Shown piece after piece: positions 23,395 through 31,263 of a DNA stretch of 54,315 nucleotides. This DNA comes from DASQWP01 sp050697555. Its GTDB lineage: Bacteria; Actinomycetota; Thermoleophilia; Gaiellales; Gaiellaceae. Every line of letters starts with the position of its first letter. The stretch's first letter is position 1. The stretch is from positions 1-54,315 of the forward strand of contig JBOHAD010000008.1 in NCBI GenBank assembly GCA_050697555.1, written 5' to 3'. Below the pieces are notes generated by a model. It was not told where the DNA came from. It worked only from the letters and a program-made list of their open reading frames with translations, and ran no database searches. The translations under genes were made by a program, and so were the position numbers.

Positions 23395-24498
23395 GTGATC
23401 GCCGCCCGCACCGACGTCGTCGGCAGCCTGCTCCGGCCGCCCGAGCTCCTCGAGGCGCGAGAGCGCTTGGCGCGGGGGGAGATGCTGGCGCCGGAGTTCA
23501 AGGGGATCGAGGATCGCGCCGTCGACGAGGCGATCCGCCTTCAGGAGGAGGCCGGCCTCGAGGTCGTCACCGACGGCGAGATGCGCCGGCTCTCCTTTCA
23601 GAGCCAGCTCACGGAGGCGGTCGAAGGCTTCGGCGAGTGGGATCTCGACGCGTTCCTCTGGGGCGAATGGCACGGTGACGAGGTCGGGGACAGTACCGTC
23701 GAGCGGCCGCCCATCGCCGTCGTCGGCAAGTTGCGGCGGCGGCGCTTCCTCTCGGCCGAGGAGCTGACCTACGCCCGCGGGCGCACGGAGCGGGTCGTCA
23801 AGATCACGCTGCCGAGCCCGAGCCTCTTCGCCAATTTCTACGATCCCGAGCGCTCCCGGGACGCATATCCGACGCTGGAGGAGTTCCTCGGTGACGTGGC
23901 TGAGATCCTGCGCGAGGAGGTCGACGAGCTCGTACGGCTCGGAGCCGTCTACCTCCAGCTCGACGCTCCCCACTACCCGCTCCTTCTCGATCCGGGCTAC
24001 CGGGACTTCTACGCGAGCCGAGGCTGGCCGGCCGAGCGCTGGCTCGACCTCGGTCTCGAGCTCGACAACATGGTCATGGAAGAGCACCCCGGCATTACGT
24101 GGGGGTTCCATCTCTGCCGCGGCAACCAGGCGAGCCGCTGGCTGGTCGAGGGGGGCTACGACTGGCTCGCCGAGCGGCTCTTCCCGCGAGTGCGCGCGCA
24201 CCGGCTCCTGCTCGAGTACGACGACGCGCGCTCGGGCGGCTTCGAGCCGCTGGCCCAGGTTCCCGAGGGCAAGGTCGCCGTGCTCGGCCTCGTGACGACG
24301 AAGACCGGCCGGCGGGAGACGCCGGAGGAGCTCGAGGCGCGCGTGCGCGAGGCCTCTCGCTACCTCCCGCTGGAGCGGCTCGCCCTCTCGCCGCAGTGCG
24401 GCTTCGCCACGTCGGTGCTCGGGAACGCGCTCTCGCCCGAAGACCAGAGGGCGAAGCTCCAGACGATCGCCGAGACTGCGGCCCGCGTCTGGGGATGA
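23395..24498 (+). CDS. MetE-like cobalamin-independent methyltransferase (second copy)
   Basis: A 367-residue single-domain MetE-type protein: RTDVVGSLLRPPELLEARER, EAGLEVVTDGEMRRLSFQSQ, VVKITLPSPSLFANFYD and VYLQLDAPHYPLLLDPGY. Zinc ligands appear as WGFHLCRGN (His, Cys), LLLEYDD (Glu) and ALSPQCGFAT (Cys). The N-terminal MetE half is absent, so folate-dependent methionine synthesis is unlikely. Related single-domain proteins move methyl or alkyl groups to thiols. It overlaps the HAL-like gene by ATGA. A TACGCT box ends six bases before the GTG start. Confidence 0.87.
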   Translation: MIAARTDVVGSLLRPPELLEARERLARGEMLAPEFKGIEDRAVDEAIRLQEEAGLEVVTDGEMRRLSFQSQLTEAVEGFGEWDLDAFLWGEWHGDEVGDSTVERPPIAVVGKLRRRRFLSAEELTYARGRTERVVKITLPSPSLFANFYDPERSRDAYPTLEEFLGDVAEILREEVDELVRLGAVYLQLDAPHYPLLLDPGYRDFYASRGWPAERWLDLGLELDNMVMEEHPGITWGFHLCRGNQASRWLVEGGYDWLAERLFPRVRAHRLLLEYDDARSGGFEPLAQVPEGKVAVLGLVTTKTGRRETPEELEARVREASRYLPLERLALSPQCGFATSVLGNALSPEDQRAKLQTIAETAARVWG

Positions 24499-25937
24499 CC
24501 GTCGTCCTCAACGGCAACGCCCTGACGCTCGAGGAGGTTGTGCGGGTGGCCCGGGGCGGCGAGGAGATCGAGATTCCGGAGGAGGTGCTCGCGCGCATGC
24601 GCGAGACCCGCGCGCTCGTCGAGCGGGCCGTGGCGCGCGGCGACGAGGTCTACGGGCTCACGACCGGTGTGGGCGCCCGCAAGAAGGTGCGCGTGCCGCC
24701 GGGGGACATCCCCGCGTTCAACCGGGCGCTGATCGCCAACCACAGGGTCGCGCAAGGGCCGGATGCCCCGGAGGACGTCGTGCGGGCGACCATGCTGCGC
24801 GTCGCGAACGCGCTCGCCAAGGGGACAGCAGGCGTCAGGCCCGAGATCGTGCTCAGGCTCGCGCGCGCGCTCAACGAGACAGAGCGCCCCCGCGTCCGTC
24901 TCCTCGGCTCGCTCGGGCAGGCCGATCTCCCACCGCTCGCCGACCTCGCCCACGAGCTCTTCGGCGACGTCGAGCTCGGCGCCAAGGAGGGGCTCGCGCT
25001 CCTCAATTCGAACGCGTTCTCCACCGCGCTCGCGGCGCTCGCCCTCGCCGACCTCGAGCGTCTGCTGGCGGCCATGGACGTGGCCGGTGCGCTCGACCTG
25101 GAGGCGTTCGCCGCCAACCTCACGCTCCTCCACCCCGCGATCGGGGAGGTCCGGCCCTACCCCGGGATCGTCTTCACGCTCGCCCGCTTCCGGGCGCTGC
25201 TCGAGGGAAGCTCCCTCTGGGAGCCGGAGGCCGCCCGGAACCTGCAGGATCCGCTCACCTTTCGCTGTCTGCCGCAGGTGCACGGAGCCGTGCGCGACGC
25301 CTTCGTCTTCGCCCGCAGCCAGCTCGAGATCGAGCTGAATGCTTCGCAGGAGAACCCGCTCGTGATCCCGGGCGAGGAGCGCATCGTCTCCGTGGCGAAC
25401 TTCGACGTGCTCCCGCTGGCGGCGGCCCTCGACTTCGTGCGCATCGCCTTCGCTCCTGCCGTGACGGGCGCTTGCGAGCGCCTCGAGAAGCTCCTCCAGG
25501 GCCCGCTCACCGGCCTTCCAGACGGGCTCGCGCCGCGACAGGGCCTCGCGGAGAACTCCCTCGGCGAGCTCGGCGTGGCCGCGCAAGCGCTCGCGGCGGA
25601 GGCGCGCCTGCTCGCCCAGCCGGTCTCGTTCGAGCTCGTGACGACGACGCACGCGGAGGGGATCGAGGACCGGATGACGATGGCGCCGCTCGCCGCGCGC
25701 CGCCTCTCCGAGATGGTGGAGCTCGCCGAGCGCGTGGTGGCGATCGAGCTCGTCGTCGCCGCGCAGGCCGCGGATCTCCGGAAGCCGGCCTCGTTCGGGA
25801 GCGGCACCGGCCGCGCGCGCGACCTGGTCCGCAAGCGCGTCCCCTTCATGGGCGAGGGCGATACCCTTCCGGCCGACGTCGAGCCGGTGCGCGACCTCAT
25901 CCGCTCGGGGGCCCTTTCGGACACGGCCGGGGCCTGA
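24495..25937 (+). CDS. Histidine/phenylalanine ammonia-lyase homologue without MIO motif
   Basis: A 480-residue member of the HAL/PAL fold. Tyr53 in VYGLTTGVG, RALIANHRVAQG, AKEGLALLNSNAFSTALAAL, QDPLTFRCLPQVHGAVRDAF, LNASQENPLVIPGEERIV and IEDRMTMAPLAARRLSEMVE are all recognisable. The family's GSVGASGDLAPLAH reads GSLGQADLPPLAD (from residue 138): the Ala-Ser-Gly that cyclises to the MIO electrophile is missing and the loop is one residue shorter. It therefore cannot be an ordinary histidase. It may eliminate a better leaving group such as a quaternary amine, or have another role. It sits between MetE-like and BHMT-like genes. Its last ten codons lie inside a repeat unit. Confidence 0.88.
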   Translation: MTVVLNGNALTLEEVVRVARGGEEIEIPEEVLARMRETRALVERAVARGDEVYGLTTGVGARKKVRVPPGDIPAFNRALIANHRVAQGPDAPEDVVRATMLRVANALAKGTAGVRPEIVLRLARALNETERPRVRLLGSLGQADLPPLADLAHELFGDVELGAKEGLALLNSNAFSTALAALALADLERLLAAMDVAGALDLEAFAANLTLLHPAIGEVRPYPGIVFTLARFRALLEGSSLWEPEAARNLQDPLTFRCLPQVHGAVRDAFVFARSQLEIELNASQENPLVIPGEERIVSVANFDVLPLAAALDFVRIAFAPAVTGACERLEKLLQGPLTGLPDGLAPRQGLAENSLGELGVAAQALAAEARLLAQPVSFELVTTTHAEGIEDRMTMAPLAARRLSEMVELAERVVAIELVVAAQAADLRKPASFGSGTGRARDLVRKRVPFMGEGDTLPADVEPVRDLIRSGALSDTAGA

Positions 25938-26176
25938 CCCTCGACATGGCCCTTGCGGACATGACGGGGTCTGACCCCGGACAGGGCCGCGGTGGACGAT
26001 GGGCACCGCCTCGGCGACGTCGGTCTCCTTCCGCGAGGCGAACGAATGCGGCCGCAAGCCACGGCCGCCGCAGACACGCCGGGGTCTGACCCCGGCAGGG
26101 CCCTTGCGGACGCGCCTGGTCTGGCCCCGGACACGGCCCGAGAAGCCACGTCCGGGGTCTGACCCCGGACGTGGCT
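25910..26176 (+). repeat. 37-38-bp GC-rich repeat units with internal palindromes
   Basis: Units share the pattern GGCCCTTGCGGACA followed by a spacer and GGGGTCTGACCCCGG. Units 1 and 2 are adjacent (25910-25947, 25948-25984). A degenerate stretch with no clear copies follows, then a half unit near 26086-26098 and two adjacent units (about 26099-26135 and 26136-26173). Each complete copy contains a GGGGTC-T-GACCCC hairpin. The first unit is translated as the C-terminus of the HAL-like protein and supplies its TGA stop. Spacers are not unique sequences, so this is not a CRISPR array. Confidence 0.8.
26144..26176. terminator. 33-bp perfect palindrome upstream of the BHMT-like gene
   Basis: Arms of 16 bases (26144-26159 and 26161-26176) are perfectly complementary around a single central T. 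The hairpin would be extremely stable and ends 24 bases before the BHMT-like start and 11 bases before its putative -10 box. It probably ends transcripts of the HAL-like gene and insulates the downstream promoter. No T-run follows. Confidence 0.55.
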
Positions 26177-26200
26177 CCGGGGGACGGTAGACTCGCCTCC

Positions 26201-27229
26201 ATGGCGGGCGACGGTCTCCTCGAGCGGCTCGAGCGCGGGCACGTCGTCTGCGCTGAGGGCTACCTCTTCGAGCTCGAGCGTCGCGGCTACGTGCAGGCAG
26301 GCGCCTTCGTGCCCGAGGTCGTGCTGGACCATCCGGAGAAGGTGACCGAGCTCCACCGTGAGTTCGTGCACGCGGGCTCCGACGTGGTCGAGGCGTTCAC
26401 GTACTACGGGCACCGCGAGAAGATGCGCATCGTCGGCAAGGAGCACCTGCTCGAGGAGCTGAACCGCCAGGCGCTCTCGCTCGCCAAGGAGGTCGCGGAC
26501 GAGACGGGCACCCTCTTCGCCGGCGACATCTGCAACACGAACGTCTTCGACCCTGAGGACGAGGCGTCCAGGCACGCCGTCCGGGCGATGTTCGAGGAGC
26601 AGGTCGGCTGGGCGGCCGAGGCGGGCGTCGACCTCGTCATCGCCGAGACCTTCTCCTACGCGGAGGAAGCGCGGATGGCGCTCGAGGCGATCAAAGCGGC
26701 GGACATCCCCGCCGTCGTGACCATTTGTATCCACCAGGAGCCGCTCACCCGCGAGGGTCTCGCGCCCGCCGACGCGTGCGCCCTGCTCGAGCAGGCCGGC
26801 GCAGACGTCGTGGGGCTCAACTGCATTCGCGGCCCGCGCACGATGCTCCCCTTCCTGGCGTCCATCCGGGAGCAGGTCTCCGGGCACTTGGCGGCGCTTC
26901 CGGTTCCCTACCGCACGACCGAGGCCGAGCCGACGTTCCAGTCTCTGCGCGACCCCCACTTCGACGGCATGCCGTTCCCGACCGCGCTCGATCCCTTCCA
27001 GTGCAATCGCTACGACATCGCCGAGTTCGCGCGCGAGGCCGACCGCCTGGGCGTCCGTTACCTGGGCGTCTGCTGCGGCAACGCCCCGCACCTCATCCGC
27101 TCGCTCGCGGAGGCGCTCGGGCGCACCCCGCCGGCCAGCCGCTACTCGCCGGACATGTCGAAGCACGCCTACTTCGGGACGGACGAGACCCTGAAGCAGC
27201 ACAACGTCAAGTACTCGGGGCGGCTCTAG
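26201..27229 (+). CDS. Betaine-homocysteine S-methyltransferase-like protein
   Basis: A 342-residue homocysteine S-methyltransferase barrel resembling the betaine-dependent branch: ELERRGYVQAGAFVPEVVLD, HREFVHAGSDVVEAFTYYGH, EQVGWAAEAGVDLVIAETFS, GADVVGLNCIRGPRTM and LGVCCGNAPHLIRSLAEALG. The three zinc Cys are near residues 208, 291 and 292. The C-terminal YFGTDETLKQHNVKYSGRL takes the place of the BHMT tail. The family transfers a methyl group from glycine betaine, dimethylsulfonium compounds or S-methylmethionine to homocysteine. A TAGACT box ends seven bases before the ATG, so it probably has its own leaderless promoter. Confidence 0.85.
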   Translation: MAGDGLLERLERGHVVCAEGYLFELERRGYVQAGAFVPEVVLDHPEKVTELHREFVHAGSDVVEAFTYYGHREKMRIVGKEHLLEELNRQALSLAKEVADETGTLFAGDICNTNVFDPEDEASRHAVRAMFEEQVGWAAEAGVDLVIAETFSYAEEARMALEAIKAADIPAVVTICIHQEPLTREGLAPADACALLEQAGADVVGLNCIRGPRTMLPFLASIREQVSGHLAALPVPYRTTEAEPTFQSLRDPHFDGMPFPTALDPFQCNRYDIAEFAREADRLGVRYLGVCCGNAPHLIRSLAEALGRTPPASRYSPDMSKHAYFGTDETLKQHNVKYSGRL

Positions 27230-27238
27230 GCCCCGCTG

Positions 27239-29311
27239 CTAGCCGACGGGCTCCGGCTTTGCCTTCCCGGCGTCCGGCGCAGTCGCTTGAACTCGCCGCA
27301 GCTCCTCGATCGGGATGTGGCAGCGCATCAGGTGGCCGGGCTCAGCCTCGACGAGCGGGGGCTCTTCCGTCTCGCAGATCTCGCCGAGCTTGCGCGGGCA
27401 GCGGGTGTGGAAGACGCACCCTGAGGGCGGGTCGGCCGCGCTCGGCATCTCGCCCTCGAGCTTGATCCGCGGCCGCTCCTCGCCGCCGAGCATCGGTACC
27501 GCCGACAGGAGCGCCTCGGTGTACGGGTGGTGCGGCGCGTTGAAGACGACCTCGGCCTTGCCGAGCTCCATCAGCCGGCCCAGGTAGAGAACCGCGATTC
27601 TGTCCGAGAGATAGCGAACGACCCCGAGATCGTGCGAGATGAAGAGGTAGGTGACCCCTTTGTCGTGCTGGAGGTCGGCGAGCAGGTTCAGGATGGCGGC
27701 CTGCACGGAGACGTCGAGAGCGGAGGTGGGCTCGTCGCAGACCACGGCGCGCGGGTCGCCCGCGAAGGCGCGGGCGATCGCGACGCGCTGCTTGAGCCCG
27801 CCCGAGAGCTGGCTCGGCCGCGCGCCGAGCAGGCGGTTGTCGAAGCGGACAGACTGCGCGAGCGCCTGGAGCCGCTCGTCGCGCTGGCTGCCGCGGACGC
27901 CGAGGAGCTTCTTCAGAGCCCGCCCGATGATGCGCCGGACGGAGAAGCGCCGGTTGAGAGCGGCGTCCGGGTTCTGGAAGACGATCTGGATCGCGCGCAC
28001 CTGCTCCGTGTCTCGCTTCCCGACGCGGGAGGCGAGCGGCCTCCCGTCCAGCTCGAGCCGCGAGTCGGCGTCGGGCTCGCTGAGCCCGAGGAGGACCCGC
28101 GCGAGCGTCGTCTTACCGCTCCCGGACTCGCCCACGAGCCCGAGCGTCTCGCCCGGGCGGATGGCGAAAGAGACGTCCGCGAGCGCGCGGATCTCGTGGC
28201 CTTCCTGCTTGAACGTCTTGCTCACGCTCTCGACCCGCACGATCGGCTCGCCCTCGCCTCCGTTCGTGCTCGCGCCAAGCGTGCGCGGCGGCGTCGCGCG
28301 CGGCAGCAGGTGCGCCTGCTCGTGGAAGTGGCAGCGGCTCGCGCGGTTCCCCCCGAGGTCGATCAGCGGCGGCTCCTCGACGCGGCAGATCTCCTGGGCC
28401 AACCCGCAGCGGTCGGTGAAGACGCAACCGGGGAGCTCCGCGCCGAGCGACGGGAGGAAGCCGGGAATCGTGTCGAGGCGGGCCTGATCCTTCCGCACGC
28501 CTCTTCGCGGAATACAGCGGAGAAGGCCGACGGTGTACGGGTGGCGCGGGTTCTCGAAGACCTGGCCCGCGGGACCCTCTTCGACGAGGCGGCCGGCGTA
28601 GAGGATGCCGACGCGCTCGCACATCTTCGCGATCACCGCCAGGTTGTGGCTGATGAAGAGAACGCTCGTCCCGAACTCGGCCCTGAGCGCCGTGACGACG
28701 TCGAGCACCTCGGCCTCGACCGTGGCGTCGAGCCCGGTCGTCGGCTCGTCGAGGATGAGCAGGGTCGGGTCGGAGGCAAGCGCCATCGCGATCACGACGC
28801 GCTGCTGCATCCCGCCCGAGAGCTGGTGCGGGTACCGCTTCAGCACCCGCGCCGGGTCGGAGATCTGCACCTTCGCCAGCATCGCCCGGGCGCGCTCGCG
28901 GGACTCCTCCTTCGGCCGCCCGGCGATCCGGAAGACCTCGGCCACCTGCTCCCCCACCCGGATGGACGGGTTCAGGGCGGTGCCGGGGTTCTGGTAGACC
29001 ATCGAGACGGTCTTCGCGCGCAAGTGCCGGACCTGGGCCTCGCTCATGGCGAGGAGATCGTCGCCGCCGACGTGGATCGAGCCAGCCGTGACGAGGCCGT
29101 TGCGTGGCAGGTAGCGCATGACGGCGAAGGCCGCCGTCGACTTTCCGCAGCCGGACTCGCCCACGAGCCCGTAGGCCTCGCCCTGCGCGATCTCGAGCGA
29201 CACGCCTCGCAGCACCCGCCGCTCGATGCCTCGTACGCGGTACGCGACCTCGAGGTCCCGGAGCCCGAGAGCCGGCGTCGCAGCAGGGAGGTCGGCGGCG
29301 GCGGCGGTCAT
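27239..29311 (-). CDS. Fused Dpp/Opp-type ABC transporter ATPase (two domains)
   Basis: A 690-residue fusion of two oligopeptide-type ATPases. Domain 1 has GESGCGKST, LSGGMQQR and LLILDEPTTGLD; domain 2 has GESGSGKTT, LSGGLKQR and AVVCDEPTSALD. Each is followed by the Dpp/Opp C-terminal Cys-rich extension (GCVFTDRCGLAQEICRVEEP and GCVFHTRCPRKLGEICETEE) proposed to bind an iron-sulfur cluster. DppD and DppF are normally separate. The ATG at 29311 overlaps the stop of the permease gene. It powers import of the substrate captured by the binding protein at 31264-32958. Confidence 0.95.
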   Translation of the reverse strand: MTAAAADLPAATPALGLRDLEVAYRVRGIERRVLRGVSLEIAQGEAYGLVGESGCGKSTAAFAVMRYLPRNGLVTAGSIHVGGDDLLAMSEAQVRHLRAKTVSMVYQNPGTALNPSIRVGEQVAEVFRIAGRPKEESRERARAMLAKVQISDPARVLKRYPHQLSGGMQQRVVIAMALASDPTLLILDEPTTGLDATVEAEVLDVVTALRAEFGTSVLFISHNLAVIAKMCERVGILYAGRLVEEGPAGQVFENPRHPYTVGLLRCIPRRGVRKDQARLDTIPGFLPSLGAELPGCVFTDRCGLAQEICRVEEPPLIDLGGNRASRCHFHEQAHLLPRATPPRTLGASTNGGEGEPIVRVESVSKTFKQEGHEIRALADVSFAIRPGETLGLVGESGSGKTTLARVLLGLSEPDADSRLELDGRPLASRVGKRDTEQVRAIQIVFQNPDAALNRRFSVRRIIGRALKKLLGVRGSQRDERLQALAQSVRFDNRLLGARPSQLSGGLKQRVAIARAFAGDPRAVVCDEPTSALDVSVQAAILNLLADLQHDKGVTYLFISHDLGVVRYLSDRIAVLYLGRLMELGKAEVVFNAPHHPYTEALLSAVPMLGGEERPRIKLEGEMPSAADPPSGCVFHTRCPRKLGEICETEEPPLVEAEPGHLMRCHIPIEELRRVQATAPDAGKAKPEPVG

Positions 29312-30204
29312 CGCTCGAAGGCCTGGGTGATGCCGTCCGCGATCAGGTTGACGGCGACGACGAGGGACGCGATGGCGAGCGCGGGAAAGAGCACCGGCCA
29401 CCAGATGTTGGCGCTCAGGAACCCGTAGTTCTCGAAGACCTGGAGGCCCCAGTCCGGAGCCGGCGGCTGGATGCCGAAGCCGAGGAAGGAGAGTGCTGCG
29501 ATCGTGAAGACCGCATAGCCGAGGCGGACTGTGAACTCGACGATCACGGGTGGGAGGACGTTCGGAAGGATCTCGGCGAACATGATGTAGGGAGAGCGCT
29601 CGTTCCGAAGCTTGGCCGCCTGCACGTACTCGAGCTGGCCCTCGGAGAGCACGGCCGCGCGCACCGTCCGGGCGACGAGCGGCGTGAAGACGATGCCGAT
29701 GACGACGATCACGGTCGTGTTCGAGGGGCCGAGCGCGACGAGCGCGAGCAGCGCGAGGATGACGAGGGGCACGGCCAGGAGTGCGTCCATGAGCCGCATG
29801 ATCGCGTCGTCGACGAGACCGCGAAAGTAGCCCGTGACGAGTCCGAGGACCGTCCCGAGCCCCGTCCCGAGGAGCGTCGCGAGCGGCGCGACGGTCAGGA
29901 TCTCCCGCGCGCCGGCGAGCACGCGGGAGAAGACGTCGCGCCCGAGCCGGTCGGTGCCGAACCAGAACTCGCCCGACGGGGAGGCGAGCCGGTTGAGCGG
30001 ATCGCTTGCGAACGGGCTTTTCGGCGCGACCATCTCGCCGAAGAGCGCGCAGAAGACCCAGAAGAGGAAGAGGACGCTCCCGACGAGGAACGTCTTCGAG
30101 CGCAGGACAAGCCGGAGCCGCTCTCGGCGCGCGACTCGCGCGTCGTCGGACGCCTTCGTGAGCTGCTCGGGGACGAGTATGAGCGGATCGGGCGCTGTGG
30201 TCAT
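29308..30204 (-). CDS. Dpp/Opp-type ABC transporter permease, DppC-like
   Basis: A 298-residue protein with a cytoplasmic N-terminal tail, one helix (LVGSVLFLFWVFCALFGEMV), a periplasmic FGTDRLGRDVFSRVLAGARE motif diagnostic of DppC/OppC, and five further helices. The EAA-like loop is YVQAAKLRNERSPYIMFAEI, followed by LPNVLPPVIVEFTVRLGYAV. It overlaps its partner permease and the ATPase gene by four bases each. Confidence 0.95.
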   Translation of the reverse strand: MTTAPDPLILVPEQLTKASDDARVARRERLRLVLRSKTFLVGSVLFLFWVFCALFGEMVAPKSPFASDPLNRLASPSGEFWFGTDRLGRDVFSRVLAGAREILTVAPLATLLGTGLGTVLGLVTGYFRGLVDDAIMRLMDALLAVPLVILALLALVALGPSNTTVIVVIGIVFTPLVARTVRAAVLSEGQLEYVQAAKLRNERSPYIMFAEILPNVLPPVIVEFTVRLGYAVFTIAALSFLGFGIQPPAPDWGLQVFENYGFLSANIWWPVLFPALAIASLVVAVNLIADGITQAFER

Positions 30205-31154
30205 TCGGTCGCCGCGTGGCGAATGCGCGGGTTGAGGAGCGAGTACGCGAGGTCGGCGAGGAGCGTCGCCCCGAGGACGATGATGCCGATCACGAGCACG
30301 CCGCCCTCGAGGAGCGGGAAGTCCTTCTGCCGGGCGGCCTGGAAGAGCAGCCGTCCGATGCCCTGGTAGTTGAAGAGCGTCTCGATGACGACGAGGCCGC
30401 CGATCAGGTAGCTGGTCTGTGTCGCGACGACGGCGATCGTGGGCAGGAGCGCGTTCCGGAGCACATGCCGCCGGATGACCGTCCGCCGCGGCAGGCCTTT
30501 GAGCATGGCCGTACGTGTGTAGTCGGCGTCCAGCGCCTCGATCGTCCCGGCGCGGGCCATGCGCGCGATGTAGCCGAAGAGGACGAACACGAGCGGGAGG
30601 GAAGGAAGGATCAGATACTTGATCTGGATGAGCGGGCCGCTGCCGGGAGGCGCCTGCGCGCTGATCGGGAGGAGGTCGAGCCAGAGCCCGAAGGCGAGGA
30701 TGACGAGGATGCCCGACACGAACTCAGGCACCACCGTCGCGGAGAGGCCGGCCACGGTGATGAAGCGGTCGCGGAAGCCTCCCTCGTTGAGTGCCGCGAC
30801 AACGCCGCCCGCGACCGCGAGCGGCACGACGATCACGAACGCGACGGCCGCGAGCTTGAGCGAGTTCTGGAGGGCGTTCCAGACGAGGTCCCCGACCGGC
30901 CGCCCGAAGACGAGCGACTCGCCGAGGTCGCCGCGGAAGAAGCTCGAGATCCAGTCGCCGTACTGGACGAAGAGCGGCCTGTCGACGCCGAGCTCCTCGT
31001 TGAGCGCCTCGACGGCGGACTGGGCGGCGAGCGGGCCGAGGATGCTGCGGCCGACGTTTCCCGGTAGCACCTGGGCGCCGAAGAAGACGATGAGGCTCAG
31101 CAGCCAGAGCGTGAGGAGAGCGAGCCCGAGGCGCTTGAGGAGGAAGCGTCCGAT
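30201..31154 (-). CDS. Dpp/Opp-type ABC transporter permease, DppB-like
   Basis: The frame is open from upstream and reads GRFLLKRLGLALLTLWLLSL, VFFGAQVLPGNVGRSILGPL, FVQYGDWISSFFRGDLGESL and the EAA loop LDADYTRTAMLKGLPRRTVI, RRHVLRNALLPTIAVVATQT. The first in-frame GTG (31070) would delete the first membrane helix. At the expected start there is ATC (31154-31152) with AGGA six bases before it, so either a rare ATC start or a lost ATG is involved. The length with this start is about 317 residues, as usual. The six-helix pattern is typical. Confidence 0.88.
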   Translation of the reverse strand: MGRFLLKRLGLALLTLWLLSLIVFFGAQVLPGNVGRSILGPLAAQSAVEALNEELGVDRPLFVQYGDWISSFFRGDLGESLVFGRPVGDLVWNALQNSLKLAAVAFVIVVPLAVAGGVVAALNEGGFRDRFITVAGLSATVVPEFVSGILVILAFGLWLDLLPISAQAPPGSGPLIQIKYLILPSLPLVFVLFGYIARMARAGTIEALDADYTRTAMLKGLPRRTVIRRHVLRNALLPTIAVVATQTSYLIGGLVVIETLFNYQGIGRLLFQAARQKDFPLLEGGVLVIGIIVLGATLLADLAYSLLNPRIRHAATE

Positions 31155-31163
31155 GACGGGTCC

Positions 31164-31188
31164 TAGCGCGCCGCTTGGCGGCGCGCTA
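31164..31188. terminator. Intra-operon hairpin 1 (binding protein / permease junction)
   Basis: TAGCGCGCCGC-TTG-GCGGCGCGCTA is a perfect 11-bp stem with a three-base loop. It lies between the binding-protein stop at 31264 and the permease start near 31154. In ABC import operons such hairpins behind the binding-protein gene usually reduce read-through or protect the upstream message so that binding protein exceeds permease. Confidence 0.7.
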
Positions 31189-31202
31189 CTCCGTCTCCGT
31201 GC

Positions 31203-31230
31203 AGACCGCGGCCCCGGAGGGCCGCGGTCT
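31203..31230. terminator. Intra-operon hairpin 2 (binding protein / permease junction)
   Basis: A perfect 12-bp stem (31203-31214 with 31219-31230) around the loop CGGA. It follows the binding-protein stop by about 33 bases and precedes hairpin 1 in the direction of transcription, giving two consecutive strong structures. No T-run follows either stem. Confidence 0.7.
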
Positions 31231-31263
31231 CGCGCGTTCCTGCTCGAGCGTGAGCCTCAGAGC

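Noticed and set aside
24495..25937. Ordinary histidase (HutH) of a hut operon
   Set aside because: The MIO tripeptide is missing and no urocanase, imidazolonepropionase or formiminoglutamase gene is adjacent.
25910..26176. Possible CRISPR array
   Set aside because: Units are adjacent or separated by degenerate copies, not by uniform unique spacers, the cores are palindromic within each unit, and no cas gene is nearby.
25157..27202. Long minus-strand open frame across the lyase and BHMT-like genes
   Set aside because: Antisense composition and it crosses the repeat array; the plus-strand genes have intact motifs.
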